NCBI GenBank assembly: GCA_030760725.1
Contig: JASWHV010000009.1
Span: 88,896,780 to 88,960,779 of the forward strand
Length of the DNA stretch: 64,000 bases
Direction: 5' to 3'
Source: Neostapfia colusana
Taxonomy: Eukaryota; Streptophyta; Magnoliopsida; Poales; Poaceae
The position numbers and the translations under genes were made by a program. How positions within the stretch are numbered: position 1 is the first letter of the stretch; each line of letters opens with the position of its first letter. Positions 10,027-21,691 of the stretch are shown piece by piece. Below the pieces are notes generated by a model. It worked only from the letters and a program-made list of their open reading frames with translations. It was not told where the DNA came from and did not search any database.

Positions 10027-12638
10027 CTAAGAAAACAATTCTGGAAATTGTGCCTTAAGCTCATCTTCTCGCTCCCATGTGGCCTCCTCTTCCGAGTGAT
10101 GCTTCCACTGCACCTTGCACATCCGGATTCTTTTATTTCTGGTGAGGCGTTCCATGTGAATGTGATTCCCTTCTCCAACAGTTTGGTGAGAGGTCTCGAG
10201 ATTTTAGAGAATCCCTCAATAAACCGTCGATAGTATCCTGCCAATCCCAAGAAGCTTCGAACTTCCCCGACATTTTCAGGGGTCTTCCACTTCTGTATAT
10301 CCTCGATTTTGGCGGGATCCACGGAGATTCCTCCCTCCGAGATGATATGTCCTAAGAAGGGAACTCTCTTCAGCCAAAACTCACACTTGCTCAACTTGGC
10401 ATATAGTTGGTGTTCTCTCAGCCTCTGCAACACCAACCTTAGATGTTTCTCATGTTCTTCTTCATCCTTGGAGAAGACGAGAATGTCATATATGAAAACC
10501 ACCACAAATTTGTCCAGATATTCCATGAACACCTTGTTCATGAGATACATGAAGTATGCCGGGGCATTAGTTAGCCCAAAAGGCATGACGGTGTATTCAT
10601 ACAATCCGTACCGAGATACGAAAGCTGTCTTTGGAATATCGGCTTGCCTTATATTAAGTTTGTGGTATCCCGACCTGAGATCAATTTTTGAGAACACGCA
10701 AGCTCCCCTCAACTGATCAAACAAGTCTTCAATGCAGGGTAATGGGTACTTGTTCTTGATGGTTACCTCATTCAAGGCACGGTAGTCTACGCATAACCTT
10801 TGGGTTCCGTCCTTCTTGGGCACAAATATGACTGGAGCTCCCCAGGGTGACGAACTAGGACGAATATACCCCTTTTCCGTCAATTCCCTCAAATGATCCT
10901 TGAGTTCTCCCAGCTGCTTGGAGTCCATCCGATAAGGTCTCTTGTATATCGGGGCTGTTCCAGGCACTAGCTCAATTGCGAATTCCACTTCACGATCAGG
11001 AGGCATACCTGGCAACTCTTCTAGAAAAACATCGGGATATTCCCTGATGGTCCTGATCTCCTCCACTTTCACCTCAACTTGATTTAATTTAATGTCCCTC
11101 CTAGGCTCTTGTATTGTTATAAACATTACTCTTGTGCCCCTAGGGTGAGTTAGTTCCACCGTTCTGGTCGAACAATGGATTATTCCTTTATGTTTGGTCA
11201 ACCAATCCATGCTCAAGATAATATCTATCCCTTGGGAGTCTATCACTATGAGGTTAGCAGTAAATACTACCCCATTAATGTCTAGGTTCACTTTGGGACA
11301 CAATTGTCTTGTTCTTATTTCTCCACCTGGAGAGTTTACTGCTAGCATATGGTTCATTTGTGTTGTTGCTAGGTCATGCTTCTTAACAAACCCTTGGGCA
11401 ATGAACGAGTGGGTAGCACTAGAATCAAACAGCAGGGTTGCAATGTGTAAATTGGCAGGAAACTTACCAACTACCACGTCAGGTGCCTCTTGCGCTTCCT
11501 CCATGGTGACGTGGTTCACCCGTCCTCTTATTACATTCTGCTGTTGAGGCTGCGTGGGCTTCTTCTTTGGGCACTTATGGGCGTAGTGCTCCACTTCACC
11601 ACAGTTGAAACATTGCACCCCAACCTTAGGTGCCTGGCCTTTGCTGTCTTGGGGTTGGTTTGGGGGTCCTTGCACTGCTGGTCGAGGTTGATATGTAGGG
11701 CAAGGCTGCTGTATGAACTGACGTTGTGGCTGTATTGATGCTGCCGGAGGCCTGTGCTTCAGGTTGTATCCTCTTGGTGCTGAGTAGGGTACCGCAGCAC
11801 GGTTTGTCTGCCCTGCGGGTTGCTGCATCAGACGTGGGCGGGTGTTGCTCCCTGAGGCTTGATGTGACCATCCGGCCTTTCTCTTGTTCTCATTTTCCAA
11901 GGCCTTCAGCTTCCTTTCTATCACAAACGCTCTGTCCACCATCTTTTGGAAGCTTTCATACTCATTGGAGGACATTGCACATTGCATTTCTGCGGTAACT
12001 CCTTCCACGAAACAATATTGTTTCTACTCATCAGTCTCTATGTCCCGTGGGGCATAACGGGAGAGTTGAGTAAATTTAGTGAGGTATTCCCTCACCGTCA
12101 TGTTACCTTGCTGCAACCCCAAAAACTCCTTCCTCTTGTTTTTGAGTTCAACCCTTGGTATGTAATGGTTGCGAAAGCTACGCTTGAACTCTTCCCAAGT
12201 GATGTTCTCAGGGTCATGATGGGCGGCCACGTAAGCGGTCCACCAATCAACAGCAGGTCCATGCAATTGATGAGAGGCAAACAGCACCCTCTCATACCCT
12301 TGGCACTGTATGATCCTCATCTTGCTCTCAATGGTCTTTAGCCAATCATCTGCCTCCAGAGGTTCAGCAGCACTTGCAAACTTTGGAGGTTGAGTTCCTA
12401 GAAACTCACTCAACCTTGGTTGGCGTGGTGCAGCTTGTGGAGGTGGAGTTTGATGCAAGTTGGCCACCACTTGAGTCAGGTTCTGGATGAGCTGATTTTT
12501 ATTCTCAAGCATTTGGTGGATGGGATCAACTCCCTCACGGCATCCACTCCTGTCTTGGCTCCCAGAAAGATGAGGGTTGCCGGCCTCATCGTTGTTGTTG
12601 GCGGGGTTGGCAGCACGACCCTTTCCTCTTCCGGCCAT
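10027..12638 (-). pseudogene. gag-pol of element C, RNase H and integrase deleted
   Basis: Polyprotein of a Tekay/Del-like element. Gag starts MAGRGKGRAANP at 12638; the lead bases resemble histone H4/H2A N termini. A TAG at 12026-12024 (from CAG) interrupts gag, and the frame then runs on. Zinc knuckle CFNCGEVEHYAHKC is at 11612-11571. The protease active site is DSSATHS near 11408-11437, with the usual Gly of DSG replaced by Ser. RT has the family sequences FVPKKDGT and MPFGLTNAP, but the catalytic FIDD is FIYD at 10506-10491, so RT should be dead. After KGITFTW the sequence jumps at 10151-10155 (shared ATGGA on both sides) to the chromodomain-like tail, out of frame. About 1.85 kb is missing compared with K. 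Confidence 0.88.
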
Positions 12639-12938
12639 CTAGCATGATCAACCAAATGTTAATTTAAGGCATTACGTATTATCTTACTACTTTCACTTGT
12701 TTTTACTTTGAAGTGTTGAGGCTTTGTTATACTTTTTGAGGGTTCATGTCTCAAATAAATGCACTATTATTTCATGTGGGTTCACACTCCAAAGCAAAAC
12801 AATCTGAAGACGAGGTTGTGGACAATTGCTCATGGCTTCCACAACTCACGTCACACACACACCAAGCATTAACACACCATTTACTAAGGTAACGACTTGA
12901 CTATTCGACATCTTGCTAACTAAGGGAAAGACTCTACA
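12639..12938 (-). other. Spacer between extra ORF and gag in C
   Basis: About 300 bp with no ORF of note. On the minus strand it holds CCTCGTCTTCAG (AG at 12805-12804), a good 3' splice-site candidate, and it ends CATGCTAG directly before the gag ATG. The corresponding E spacer (22780-23015) has the same two features, so a spliced mRNA that skips the extra ORF is possible. Confidence 0.5.
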
Positions 12939-13718
12939 CTACTCGTATTCCGGAGCTGGCTCCTTAGGATCTTCCTCATTATTGCGGCTACCTTCTGACT
13001 CTGCTTTGGGTGGGGAGGCTGCTGGTGGAGAAGTGCGATGACGCCTGATCGCCCGGCGATCTGGGGAGTCAGGAGTCCATGTATGATTCATGGTGACACA
13101 TAGTTCATTCCCATCTCCTCTTTCTCTCGCCCTCAGGCAGGCTCGCAGCAACGCCTCTGTTTCCTTCAGGGTGTCCCAAACATCCTGAAGCTCTTGCTGA
13201 CACTCCTGCAGTCGAGTGCTAAGCATAGCAGCATCCTCCAAGCACAAGTCCATGTGCTCATGGGAAGTCCCTTGCTGCACTGGTGGGTACTTGTACTCTG
13301 TGGTACCACTCTCACGCTGGAGGACATACATGTACTCAGTCCTGTCCAGGTGGAGACGATAGATGTGACTCTGGCAGGTGATGGCCTCCCAGGTGACATC
13401 CTTCTCCGCATCGACCTGTGTCGCTCGACAAGCTGGAGAGCGGTGGATCTTGAGCAGCTGATTTTCGTGGATAATCCTCATCTCTAAACTCCATTCTTCT
13501 CTCTTCTCACGGATGGTCCTGTTGGAGCTATAGTGTATGATTAGCTTGCCCGTATTGCCGGCGGCTTGGAGCATACGTCGAAGACGGCGTAACAAGCCTC
13601 CTACTGCCAATCCGTAGGAAAGGTACGTCACCAGATGGCTCTCCTCTCTTTGGGCAAGGGCAACTACGGGAACTCTCCCTCCTGTGGACTTGCGAGCGGT
13701 GCGAATCATGCGAACCAT
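12939..13718 (-). CDS. Extra ORF upstream of gag in C, histone-H3-tail-like N terminus (259 aa)
   Basis: Function unknown; no family recognised. It begins MVRMIRTARKSTGGRVP. Residues 7-14 (TARKSTGG) equal histone H3 residues 6-13, and once the initiator Met is removed K10 occupies the H3 Lys9 position. The middle (about 35-150) is a mixed alpha/beta-looking segment with GLAVGGLLRRLR and YMYVLQ. Residues about 160-205 (LEDAAMLSTRLQECQQEL, then DTLKETEALL) look like a coiled coil. The C terminus is basic then acidic (RRAIRRHRTSPP, later EEDPKEP), a possible nuclear signal. It is uninterrupted while gag-pol next door is broken. The ATG is directly preceded by TTTTTGTTTTAG, a 3' splice-site-like sequence. 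The closely similar copy in E is at 22009-22779. Confidence 0.7.
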   Translation of the reverse strand: MVRMIRTARKSTGGRVPVVALAQREESHLVTYLSYGLAVGGLLRRLRRMLQAAGNTGKLIIHYSSNRTIREKREEWSLEMRIIHENQLLKIHRSPACRATQVDAEKDVTWEAITCQSHIYRLHLDRTEYMYVLQRESGTTEYKYPPVQQGTSHEHMDLCLEDAAMLSTRLQECQQELQDVWDTLKETEALLRACLRARERGDGNELCVTMNHTWTPDSPDRRAIRRHRTSPPAASPPKAESEGSRNNEEDPKEPAPEYE

Positions 13719-13916
13719 CTAAAACAAAAAGCATTTAAACTCAGGTTAGATGAACTTTTAAACAAAAATCCTATTTTGAAAAGATGGTGTAAGATGAAGA
13801 AAGTGACTCCATTAAATAACACTTTTCAACACACACCTTGAAAAATAGTTTTTAAGAAAATAGGGCCCTTAAATACGTCCATTTCTACCTAGGTCCACGT
13901 TCCTACGGGCAACCTT

Positions 13917-13929
13917 GGCTTTGATACCA
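13917..13929 (-). other. Primer-binding site of element C
   Basis: Minus strand TGGTATCAAAGCC, one mismatch to the initiator-Met-tRNA complement, 4 bases inside the LTR end at 13934. Confidence 0.88.
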
Positions 13930-13933
13930 CTTC

Positions 13934-16900
13934 TGTCACACCCGGTTTTTCCCAAGAACAACCAAGTGAATATCACATGTATGCCAGAATCATTTTCTCA
14001 TACATGTGATGACAAATAGTGAAGCATCATTTATTACAAGCCAGGTGTCGAATGTAAATAAGTCTTACATAGCAAATGTCTCGATGGACAATAATAAGTT
14101 CATCACAAGTAAATAAACTAGCAGCAGAATATTATTCTTGAGGGCTCCGTCATAGGCGTTGCCCGGGGACTCCATGAACCTAGAAACCTTCTTCGGGTCC
14201 AAAGTCTTGATCATTATACACCACCTCATTTTCTTGACCTGAGCAGTAATATAAACCAACAAATATGCAAGGTTGAGTACCAATGGTACTCAGCAAGTGT
14301 GGGAAAGTTATGTCATGCATGGCTAGAGCAAGGGGAGGTTGAACTCATGGTTAAAGCACTACGCAATTAATACCTATCACCTTAGCTTATTAAGCACCTA
14401 CATTACTACACAGGTGAAATGGTCCCAAACTCCCATTCCATCATCATAATCAAATAACCATAACATCATTTCCAATGTTAAGCTCCCCGCTTAACATCCA
14501 CAACCTCCAAGGTCATCATACTCTAATCATGAATAAGTCCAAGCCGCTCTTGACCGTGAGCACGGCTGTCATGACAGTTTTAACTCTGCAGAGTTTGCAC
14601 CACTGTACCCACATGTAGTGATTTCATAACCCGTTGCCGGGTGGACTAAAAGAACCTCCATTATGCCAGTGGCCACAACTACATTCACACTTCCCAAGTG
14701 TGTAGCCAGGAGATCACTACGAAGCCTTTACAAAGGGATTTGCGACGAGCGTGGGCCCACTAAGGTTTCACCCCTAACAGCATACAAGAGGCTCCAACCC
14801 CGCTGCAGTGGCCCCCTCTTGAGCCTTGCGGTTCATATGGTAGTCCAGCTGACACCTATTCCCCGCACCATCCAACACACCCATACTACGCCAGGGATAC
14901 ACCTAATTAATTGGCCGAGCTGCCCCATCTCAGCATGTGGTTGGCACGGTAAAGCCAGGTTACATGCTCCATGAACCGGTCCTTAGGATCCAGGCAAGTA
15001 CCAAACACAAACCCGAGTCTCGTGCACCCAGCACCAACCAAATCATCCAACTTGCCTTGATCCCTACCTCTACATAACTCACAATATCTCATTCAAGAGT
15101 ATGGTAAAATAAACTGATGATCTCATATCCCAAATATCCCATTCTAAACAAGGCTAAGAATAAGCATGTAAATAAATGACATGATAAAATGAATCCCAAC
15201 CCAAGCTACAAGGAAACAAGGTAATGCAATTCTAGGGAAACATCCTAGTATGGGTTTCATATTTTAATTTGGCAATGCAAATAACTCTAGCTACACATAC
15301 TAGCATAGGATCAAAGTGGTCAAGGACACTTGCCTCCTTCCTGCTGCTCTTGGAATGGGTAGTCCTGATCTTGGAAAGGAAGAACTTGGTCTGGAGCAGG
15401 TTCTACATCATACCATCACACATAGCAAAAGAAAAGCAACAATCCATAAGACATAGTTCACACTTCCACTTCATATAAACCACACATTCACATTTATGAA
15501 AGCCATTCACAAATTCTATGTGTTGTGGTTACTCTATGTGTGTTGATTTTTGGCTTACATGCACTTTTAAACATGTGTATATGATTTCTACTTTTGTATT
15601 CATACTCATGTTGGCATACTATATATGAATTTCTAATTTAAATAAATCCCTTATATTTAATGGATACACATTTTAGCTACCAAGTATGCATGAAAGGTAT
15701 TTTCCCACTTCATATGTGTCTTTAAACCTTTTACCAACCCTAAACTGAATTCTTTGGATTTTGGAAACTTCATTTATCATTTTCTAGTTATTCCTACCTA
15801 GTTTGCTATATTTTCAGATTTATTTCCTATGCCTAAATGTGCACTTTATTATGAAAATAGTAAGACACCTCATCTAAACAGAATAGGTTTTGGGTCTAAA
15901 ATATTAAATAATATATTTTTGAACTTCTCTTCTGATGTGAACTGTTTTACATTTATTTTACTAATTTTCAGAATTATTCTATACTTAAAAATGTGTCCCT
16001 ATAACCAATAAATGTGATTAATCAATTAAACAGATTCATTTCAGCCAAAAATATATTTTTATCTCACTCCAAGGTTTTCTAAGTACTGGGAAAGTTTTTA
16101 ATTTGTCTTTGACAATATGTTTGTCCCACCTTTTTAAATTTTAAATATTAGCCACATATTCAAATTCCTAACTTTAATATCAACTAGGGTTAAAAGGTAA
16201 ACTCACCCACTTCAGGGTCCATTATATTATTTTAAGAACTTCCAGGGGTCTAGCTACACTTAACAGAGGAGTTTTTCCTAATTTTTATTAAGTCCAGGGG
16301 CTAAAACTGATTTTTAAATGAATTTACATGATTTTCTGAAGTTCCAGGGGCTAGATCAGAAGTTTCCGGGGCTAGCTCTTATTTTCCGAGAACCCCAGGG
16401 GGTAGCACGTAAGAATTCCAGTCTTTATAACGTGGGGCTGACGTGGACCTTCCGATTTAAAACAGACGGCTGAGATTATAACATCGAACCGGTACGCGGG
16501 GATTTAAACTCTACCGTGCAATTTAAAATAAACGGCGCACAAGCGGCCACGTCGCTCTGATCGAGCGCGGGCGGCGCTGCCCAGCGGCGCACGGCGGCGA
16601 TCTCGCCGGAGAGTTTCGGATCTTCGTAAATTCTTCCTAGAACTGTGATTTTATGGCATAGATCGGTAGAGGGGAGGTCGGGGATCTCACCTCGGGGGTT
16701 TTCTTGAGCTCGGAGGTCCCGAAAAGCAATCGGCGACGAGGTCCGAGGTGAATTCACGGCGAAGCTCGTCGGCGCTGTGTTTGAACCGCAAGTCACCGGG
16801 TTTTCTGCACCTGCAAGGTTCCCCAGAGGCGGTGGATCAAGACCAGCGAGTTAGATCAGAATTCCCGAGCGTAGATCGAGCAGAATTCATCGGAGGGGCT

Positions 16901-17118
16901 CGGGTTCTCACCGGAGAGAAAATCGGCGGATCGTGGGGGAAAACCTGACGGTGCCAGGGTTATTATAGACGGGGGAGGGTGGTTTAGGTTGTGATCGAGT
17001 TTGCGTCATCCACGAACGAAATTCGGCTGGGATACGCGAGGATCCGGGGTGGTTTTGATTCGGGGTGAGAAGAGTCCGGCCGAGAGCGGGCGCGAGCGCG
17101 AGGAGGAAGAAAGGTTGG
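13934..17118 (-). repeat. 5' LTR of element C, truncated at its U3 start
   Basis: Matches 6524 to about 9739 of the 3' LTR nearly base for base, including the split ORF blocks (exon 2 at about 15402-15334) and the hairpin at 14275-14291. It stops at AAGGTTGG (17118), so about 240 bp of U3 are missing, upstream of the TATA-like TATAATA. A short indel relative to the 3' LTR lies in the GC-rich part near 16500-16600. Confidence 0.88.
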
Positions 17119-18148
17119 TTGCCGTGATCCATATGCGACCACGCGTCCTTCTTGCATGAGTACACAACCAAGTCTGATGCCGGACGCATCACAATAAACA
17201 TCGAAGGGCTTGGTTGTATCCGGTTAAGCTAAAACGGGGGCTGTTGTGAGGTGTTTCACCAAAGCTTGAAAAGCTTCCTCACATGGCTTACTCCAATCAT
17301 ATTTGATGCCCTTTTTCAGTAGCTCCATAATAGGTTTAAAGACTTTTGAGAAGCCTGGGATGAACCTCTGATAATATCCCGCCTAACCTAAGAAGCTACG
17401 AACTTCACGGACTTATGTTGGAGACTTCAATTTCAGCACTTGTTCAATCTTGCTCAGATCAACAGCGATGCCTTCCGCTGAAATAATATATCCATGAAAA
17501 GGCACTTGGTTGATCCAGAATTCACATTTACTAAACTTTGCATATAGCTTGTGATCTCTCAAGCGTTGGAGCACAATATGCAAATGTTTAGCATGGTCCT
17601 CTTCTGATTTGGAATAGACCAAGATATCGTCAATGAATACCACGACGAACTGATCCATATCCGGCATGAACACCGAGTTCATAAGATACATAAAGTGAGC
17701 CAGAGCATTGGTCAACCCAAATGAGATGACAAAATACTCGTAGAGTCCATATCTTGTAGAGAATACCATTTTTGGGATATCTTCCGCTCGAATCTTTATT
17801 TGATGATATTCCGACCTTAATTCCATCTCGGAGAAGACTTTAGCACCCACTAGCTGATTGAAGAGAATATCAATTCTTGGTAGTGGATACTTGTTCTTTA
17901 TCGTCACAACATTAACGGACGATAATCGATGCATAGCCTCAGCGTCTCATCCTTCTTCTTCACAAATAAAGTCGAGCAACCCCATGGTGATGAACTTGAA
18001 TGAATAAACCCCTTGTCCATCAGATCTTTGAGTTCCTCCTTCAGTTCAGCTAATTCATTCGGAACCATTTTGCATGGTCTCCGAGAGATTTTCGTGGTTC
18101 CCTGTATCAACTCTATTTTGAATTCCACCTCACGCTCAGGTGGTAAGC
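17119..18148 (-). pseudogene. RNase H and RT fragment of element H
   Basis: Minus-strand pol of the same broad family as F. RT fragments carry LPPEREVEFKIEL, SSSSPWGCSTLFVKKKDE and MEL for the usual MDL. The catalytic FIDDILVYSK near 17660-17630 is intact. A frameshift lies near 17915 and a TAA at 17413-17411. The left end (17119-17240) is RNase H, with the VYCDAS-type start. The fragment ends at 18148 exactly at a TAAGC duplication. Its protease side continues at 43306, on the far side of element D: the reading VFLEDLPG (right piece) joins LPPEREV (left piece). Confidence 0.88.
18144..18148. repeat. Target-site duplication of element D, left copy
   Basis: TAAGC immediately before the LTR terminus TGTCACACCC at 18149. 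The partner TAAGC is at 43306-43310, right after the opposite LTR terminus. Removing everything between restores a continuous protease-RT linker in H. Confidence 0.85.
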
Positions 18149-18392
18149 TGTCACACCCGGTTTCTCCGAAAAACAACCGAGTGGATATCACATGTATGCG
18201 AGGATCATTTTCTCATACATGTGATGACAAATAGTGAAGCATCATTTATTACAAGCCAGGTGTCGAATATAAATATGTCTTACAAAGCATACGTCTCGAT
18301 GGGCGATAATAAGTTCATAACATGTAAATAAACTAGCAGCGGAATGTTATTTTTGTGGGCTCCATCACAGGCGTTGCCCGGGGGGACTCCAT
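18149..18392 (-). repeat. 3' LTR of D, terminal 244 bp
   Basis: Matches the first about 245 bp of D's other LTR (39867 on) and ends GGGACTCCAT where element E starts. TCCAT (18388-18392) would be E's target duplication, but the right copy is deleted. Confidence 0.85.
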
Positions 18393-18776
18393 TGTAACAC
18401 CCCAAAATTTGCTAAAGAGGGGAATTTAAAAGTTTTTGGACGTATTGCATGTGGTGCAAAAATTCAAATTTAAATTGGAATTCAAATTCAAATAAAAACA
18501 GAAAAGAAAAGGAAAAAGAAAAACCCCACCGGCCAGTGGGCCGAAACCCACCAGCCGGCCCACTACTCCCCCGGGCCAGCCCACAACCGCGCGCCCTCTC
18601 TTCCTCTCACTGACACGCGGGGCCCGCGTGTCATCCCTCACCTCCCGCGCGCCCACAACGGCCGGACTCTTCCCCGCGCCCGATCTCAACGAACTCCGGA
18701 AACCCGCGCCCCCAGCCCGAATTCTGGTCCCGGACGTCTCAAACTCGATCCCAACAGACCACCACCCTCCCTCGCC

Positions 18777-18784
18777 TATATAAA
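18777..18784 (+). promoter_or_regulatory. TATA box of the E LTR
   Basis: TATATAAA in CGCCTATATAAACGCC, followed by a GC-rich leader. D has the same box at 42899-42906 and 37847-37854 on the minus strand. Confidence 0.7.
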
Positions 18785-19050
18785 CGCCGACAATCGCCCT
18801 GTTTTTCCCCCGATCGGCCGTTCTTTTCTCCGGTGAGAACCGAAGATTCAATCCCCGTTTTCCTTCGATCATTGCTCGGATTATCTGATCTAACGCGCTG
18901 ATCGTGCTCCACCGCCCCTAGGGAGCCCTGCACGTGAAGGAAACGACAAGTTGCGCGCCCTAGCAGCTGTTCCGATGTGCACCGAAGATCGTCGCCGTTG
19001 AAGCTCGCCGCCGACCGACTTCCAGGACCTCCGAGTCTTGGAAAACCACT

Positions 19051-19058
19051 CGGTGAGC
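19051..19058 (+). promoter_or_regulatory. Candidate 5' splice site in the E LTR leader
   Basis: CG|GTGAGC, after the conserved phrase CTTCCAGGACCTCCGAG. K has CCCTGAG|GTGAGA at the same point (59928/59929), so the site is kept although the flanks differ. The AT-rich sequence downstream is typical of plant introns. Confidence 0.5.
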
Positions 19059-20324
19059 ATCCCCTACCCCTCCGCAGCCGATCCATGCAAAAAGATGCAA
19101 GTTCTAACGAGTAGCGGCAAAAGCCGAGGCTGCGCCGGCGAGATCGCCGCCGCGCGCGCGGGCTGGCTCCAGCCAGGGCGACGTGGCCCCTTGAGGGCCG
19201 TCTATTTTAGATCGCACGGTAGAATTAAAACCCGCGCGTACTGGTTCGATGATCTAATCTGAGCCGTCTATTTTAAATCGGACGGTCCACATCAGCCCCA
19301 CATTATAAAGGCCAGGCTTCTTACGCGCTACCCCCTGGGGATCTCGGAAAACATGAGCTAGCCCCGGAAACTTCGGATCTAGCCCCTGGAACTTCAGAAA
19401 TTCATGTAAATTCAATTAAAAATCACTTTTAGCCCCTGGACTTAATAAAAATTAGGAAAACCCCTCTGTTAGGTGTAGTTAGACCCTTGGAAATTTATGA
19501 AATAATAAATTAGACCCTGTAGTAGGGTGGATTTACCTTTTTGACCCTATATAATATTAAAATTCAGAAATTTAAATATGTGATTAGGATTTAAATTTAA
19601 AAGGTGAGGCAAACACATTGTAAATTCAAATTTAAACTCTACTAGCACTTGGAAAACTTTAGAATGAGTTAAAAATAGATTTTAGGCTGAAATGAATTCT
19701 GTCTAAATGATATTCATATTTATTAGTTCTAGAAACATATTTTAGGCTAGGAAATAATTCTAAAAACTAGTAAAATAAATTTAATTTGTTCCACATCAGA
19801 GAGGAAGTTCAAAGATATATTATTGAACATTTAGATCAGAACCTATTCTGTTTAGATGGTGTGTCTTACTATTTTCATAATAAAACTCACTTTTAGGCAT
19901 AGAAAATAAATCTGAAAATATAGGAAAATAGGTATGCATAATTAGAAAATGATAAATGAAGTCTCCAAATCCAAAAACTTCAGTTTAGGATTTGGTAGAA
20001 GATCTGAAAACCTATTTGCAATAGGAAAATACCTTTTATACAAACTTTGTCGATAAGAAGTGTAATAACTGAATATAAAGAATTTGTTCAAATTGCAACT
20101 TCATATATAGTGTGCAAATAGAAATCTGAACATAGAAGTTAGAAATAATATACATATGTTTAAAGGTGAATGTAGACCAAAAATCAACACATGTAGAGTA
20201 ACCTCAACACTTAGAAATGTGAATGACTTTCAAAGGTATGTATGTGTGGTTTGTATGAAGTGAAAGTGTGAACTATGTCTTATGGATTGTTGTTTTCTTT
20301 TGCTATGTGTATTGGCATGAGTAG

Positions 20325-21545
20325 AACCTGCCCCAGAGCAAGTTCTCCCCTTCCAAGACCAAGACTTTCTATTCCCAGAGCAGCAGGAAGAAGGCAAGTG
20401 TCCTTGACCACTTTGATCCTATACTAGGATGTGTAGATAGAATTATTTGCATTGTCAATTGAAATTTGAAACCCATGCTAGGAAGTTTCCCTAGAATTGC
20501 ATTAGCTTGTTTCCTTGTAGCTTGGGTCGGGATTTATTTTATCATGTCATTTATTCATATGCTTCTGCTTAGCCATGCTTAGAATGGGATAATTGGGATA
20601 TGAGAATCATCAATTTATTTACCTTACTCTTGAACGAGATATCATGAGTTATGTAGAGGTAGGGATCGAGGCAAGTTGGATGATTTGGTTGGTGCTGGGT
20701 GCACGAGACTCGGGTTTGTGTTTAGTACTTGCCTGGATCCTAGGGACCAGTTCATGGAGCATGTAACCTGGCTTTACCATGCCAACCACATGCTGAGATG
20801 GGGCAGCTTGGCCAATTAATTAGGTGTATCCCCGGCGTAGTATGGGTGTGTTGATGGTGCGTGGAATAGGTGTCAGCTGGACTACCATATAAACCGCAAG
20901 GCTCAAGAGGGGGCCACTGCAGCGGGGTTGGAGCCTCTTGTATGCTGTTAGGGGTGAAACCTCAGTGGGCCCATGCTCGTCGGGAATCCCTTTATAAAGG
21001 CTTCGTAGTGATCTCCTGGCTACACACCTGGGAAGTGTGAATGTGGTTCGTGGCCACTGGCATAATGGAGGTTCTTTTAGTCCACCCGGCAACGGGGGAT
21101 GAAATCACTAAGTGTGGGTACAGTGGTGCAATCTCTGCAGAGTCAAACCTGTCATGACAGCCATGCTCACGGTCAAGAGCGGCTTGAACTTATTCATGAT
21201 TAGAGGATGATGACTTTGGAAGTTGTGGATGTTAAGCGGGATCTTAACATTGGAAATGATGTTATGGTTATTTGATTATGATGATGGGTTAGGAGATTGG
21301 GACCATTTCACATATGTAGTATTGTAGGTGCTTAATAAGCTAAGGTGATAGGTATTAATTGCGTAGTGCTTTAACCATGAGTTCAACCTCTCCTTGCTCT
21401 AGCCATGCTTGACATAACTTTCCCACACTTGCTGAGTACCAACGATACTCAAACTTGCATATTTGTTGGTTTAAATTGCTGCTCAGGTCAAGGGGATGAT
21501 GTGGTGTTCAATGACCAAGACTTCGGACCCAAAGAAGGATTCTAG
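20325..21545 (+). other. Putative split small ORF inside the E LTR
   Basis: Block 1, 20325-20393, follows GGCATGAGTAG; from 20327 it encodes PAPEQVLPFQDQDFLF then PEQQEE and ends AAGAAG|GCAAGT (GC-type donor). Block 2 starts at 21487 after TTGCTGCTCAG and in phase 1 reads GQGDDVVFNDQDFGP then KEGF, stopping at TAG 21543-21545. The same two blocks occur in C, D and K, and analogous ones in B, F and J. The product would be a short, strongly acidic, Gln-rich peptide. Neither block has an in-frame ATG, so it may be translated from an upstream exon, from a non-AUG start, or not at all. Confidence 0.5.
21434..21450 (+). promoter_or_regulatory. Hairpin upstream of the LTR acceptor (E)
   Basis: GAGTACC-AAC-GATACTC, a 7-bp stem with one G-T wobble opportunity, 36 bases before the CAG acceptor at 21486. 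It is part of the phrase CTTGCTGAG...CTCAAACTTGC conserved in all LTR families here. Confidence 0.55.
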
Positions 21546-21691
21546 GTTCATGGAGTCCCCCCGGGCAACGCCTGTGATGGAGCCCACAAGAATAACATTC
21601 CGGTGCTAGTTTATTTACATGTTATGAACTTATTATCGTCCATCGAGACGTATGCTTTGTAAGACATATTTATATTCGACACCTGGCTTGT

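Larger units (their letters stand above)
6524..17118 (-). mobile_element. Ty3/gypsy (Tekay/Del-like) element C, internally deleted
   Basis: Reading on the minus strand: 5' LTR (cut at its U3 end), PBS, extra ORF, gag, protease, RT, a fused C-terminal remnant, PPT, 3' LTR. The two LTRs look about 98-99% alike by eye, so the insertion is fairly recent. RNase H and integrase are deleted at 10151-10155. The 5' LTR stops at 17118, where it abuts RNase H sequence of element H. That junction is a deletion rather than an insertion, because no LTR end is present there. Confidence 0.88.
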
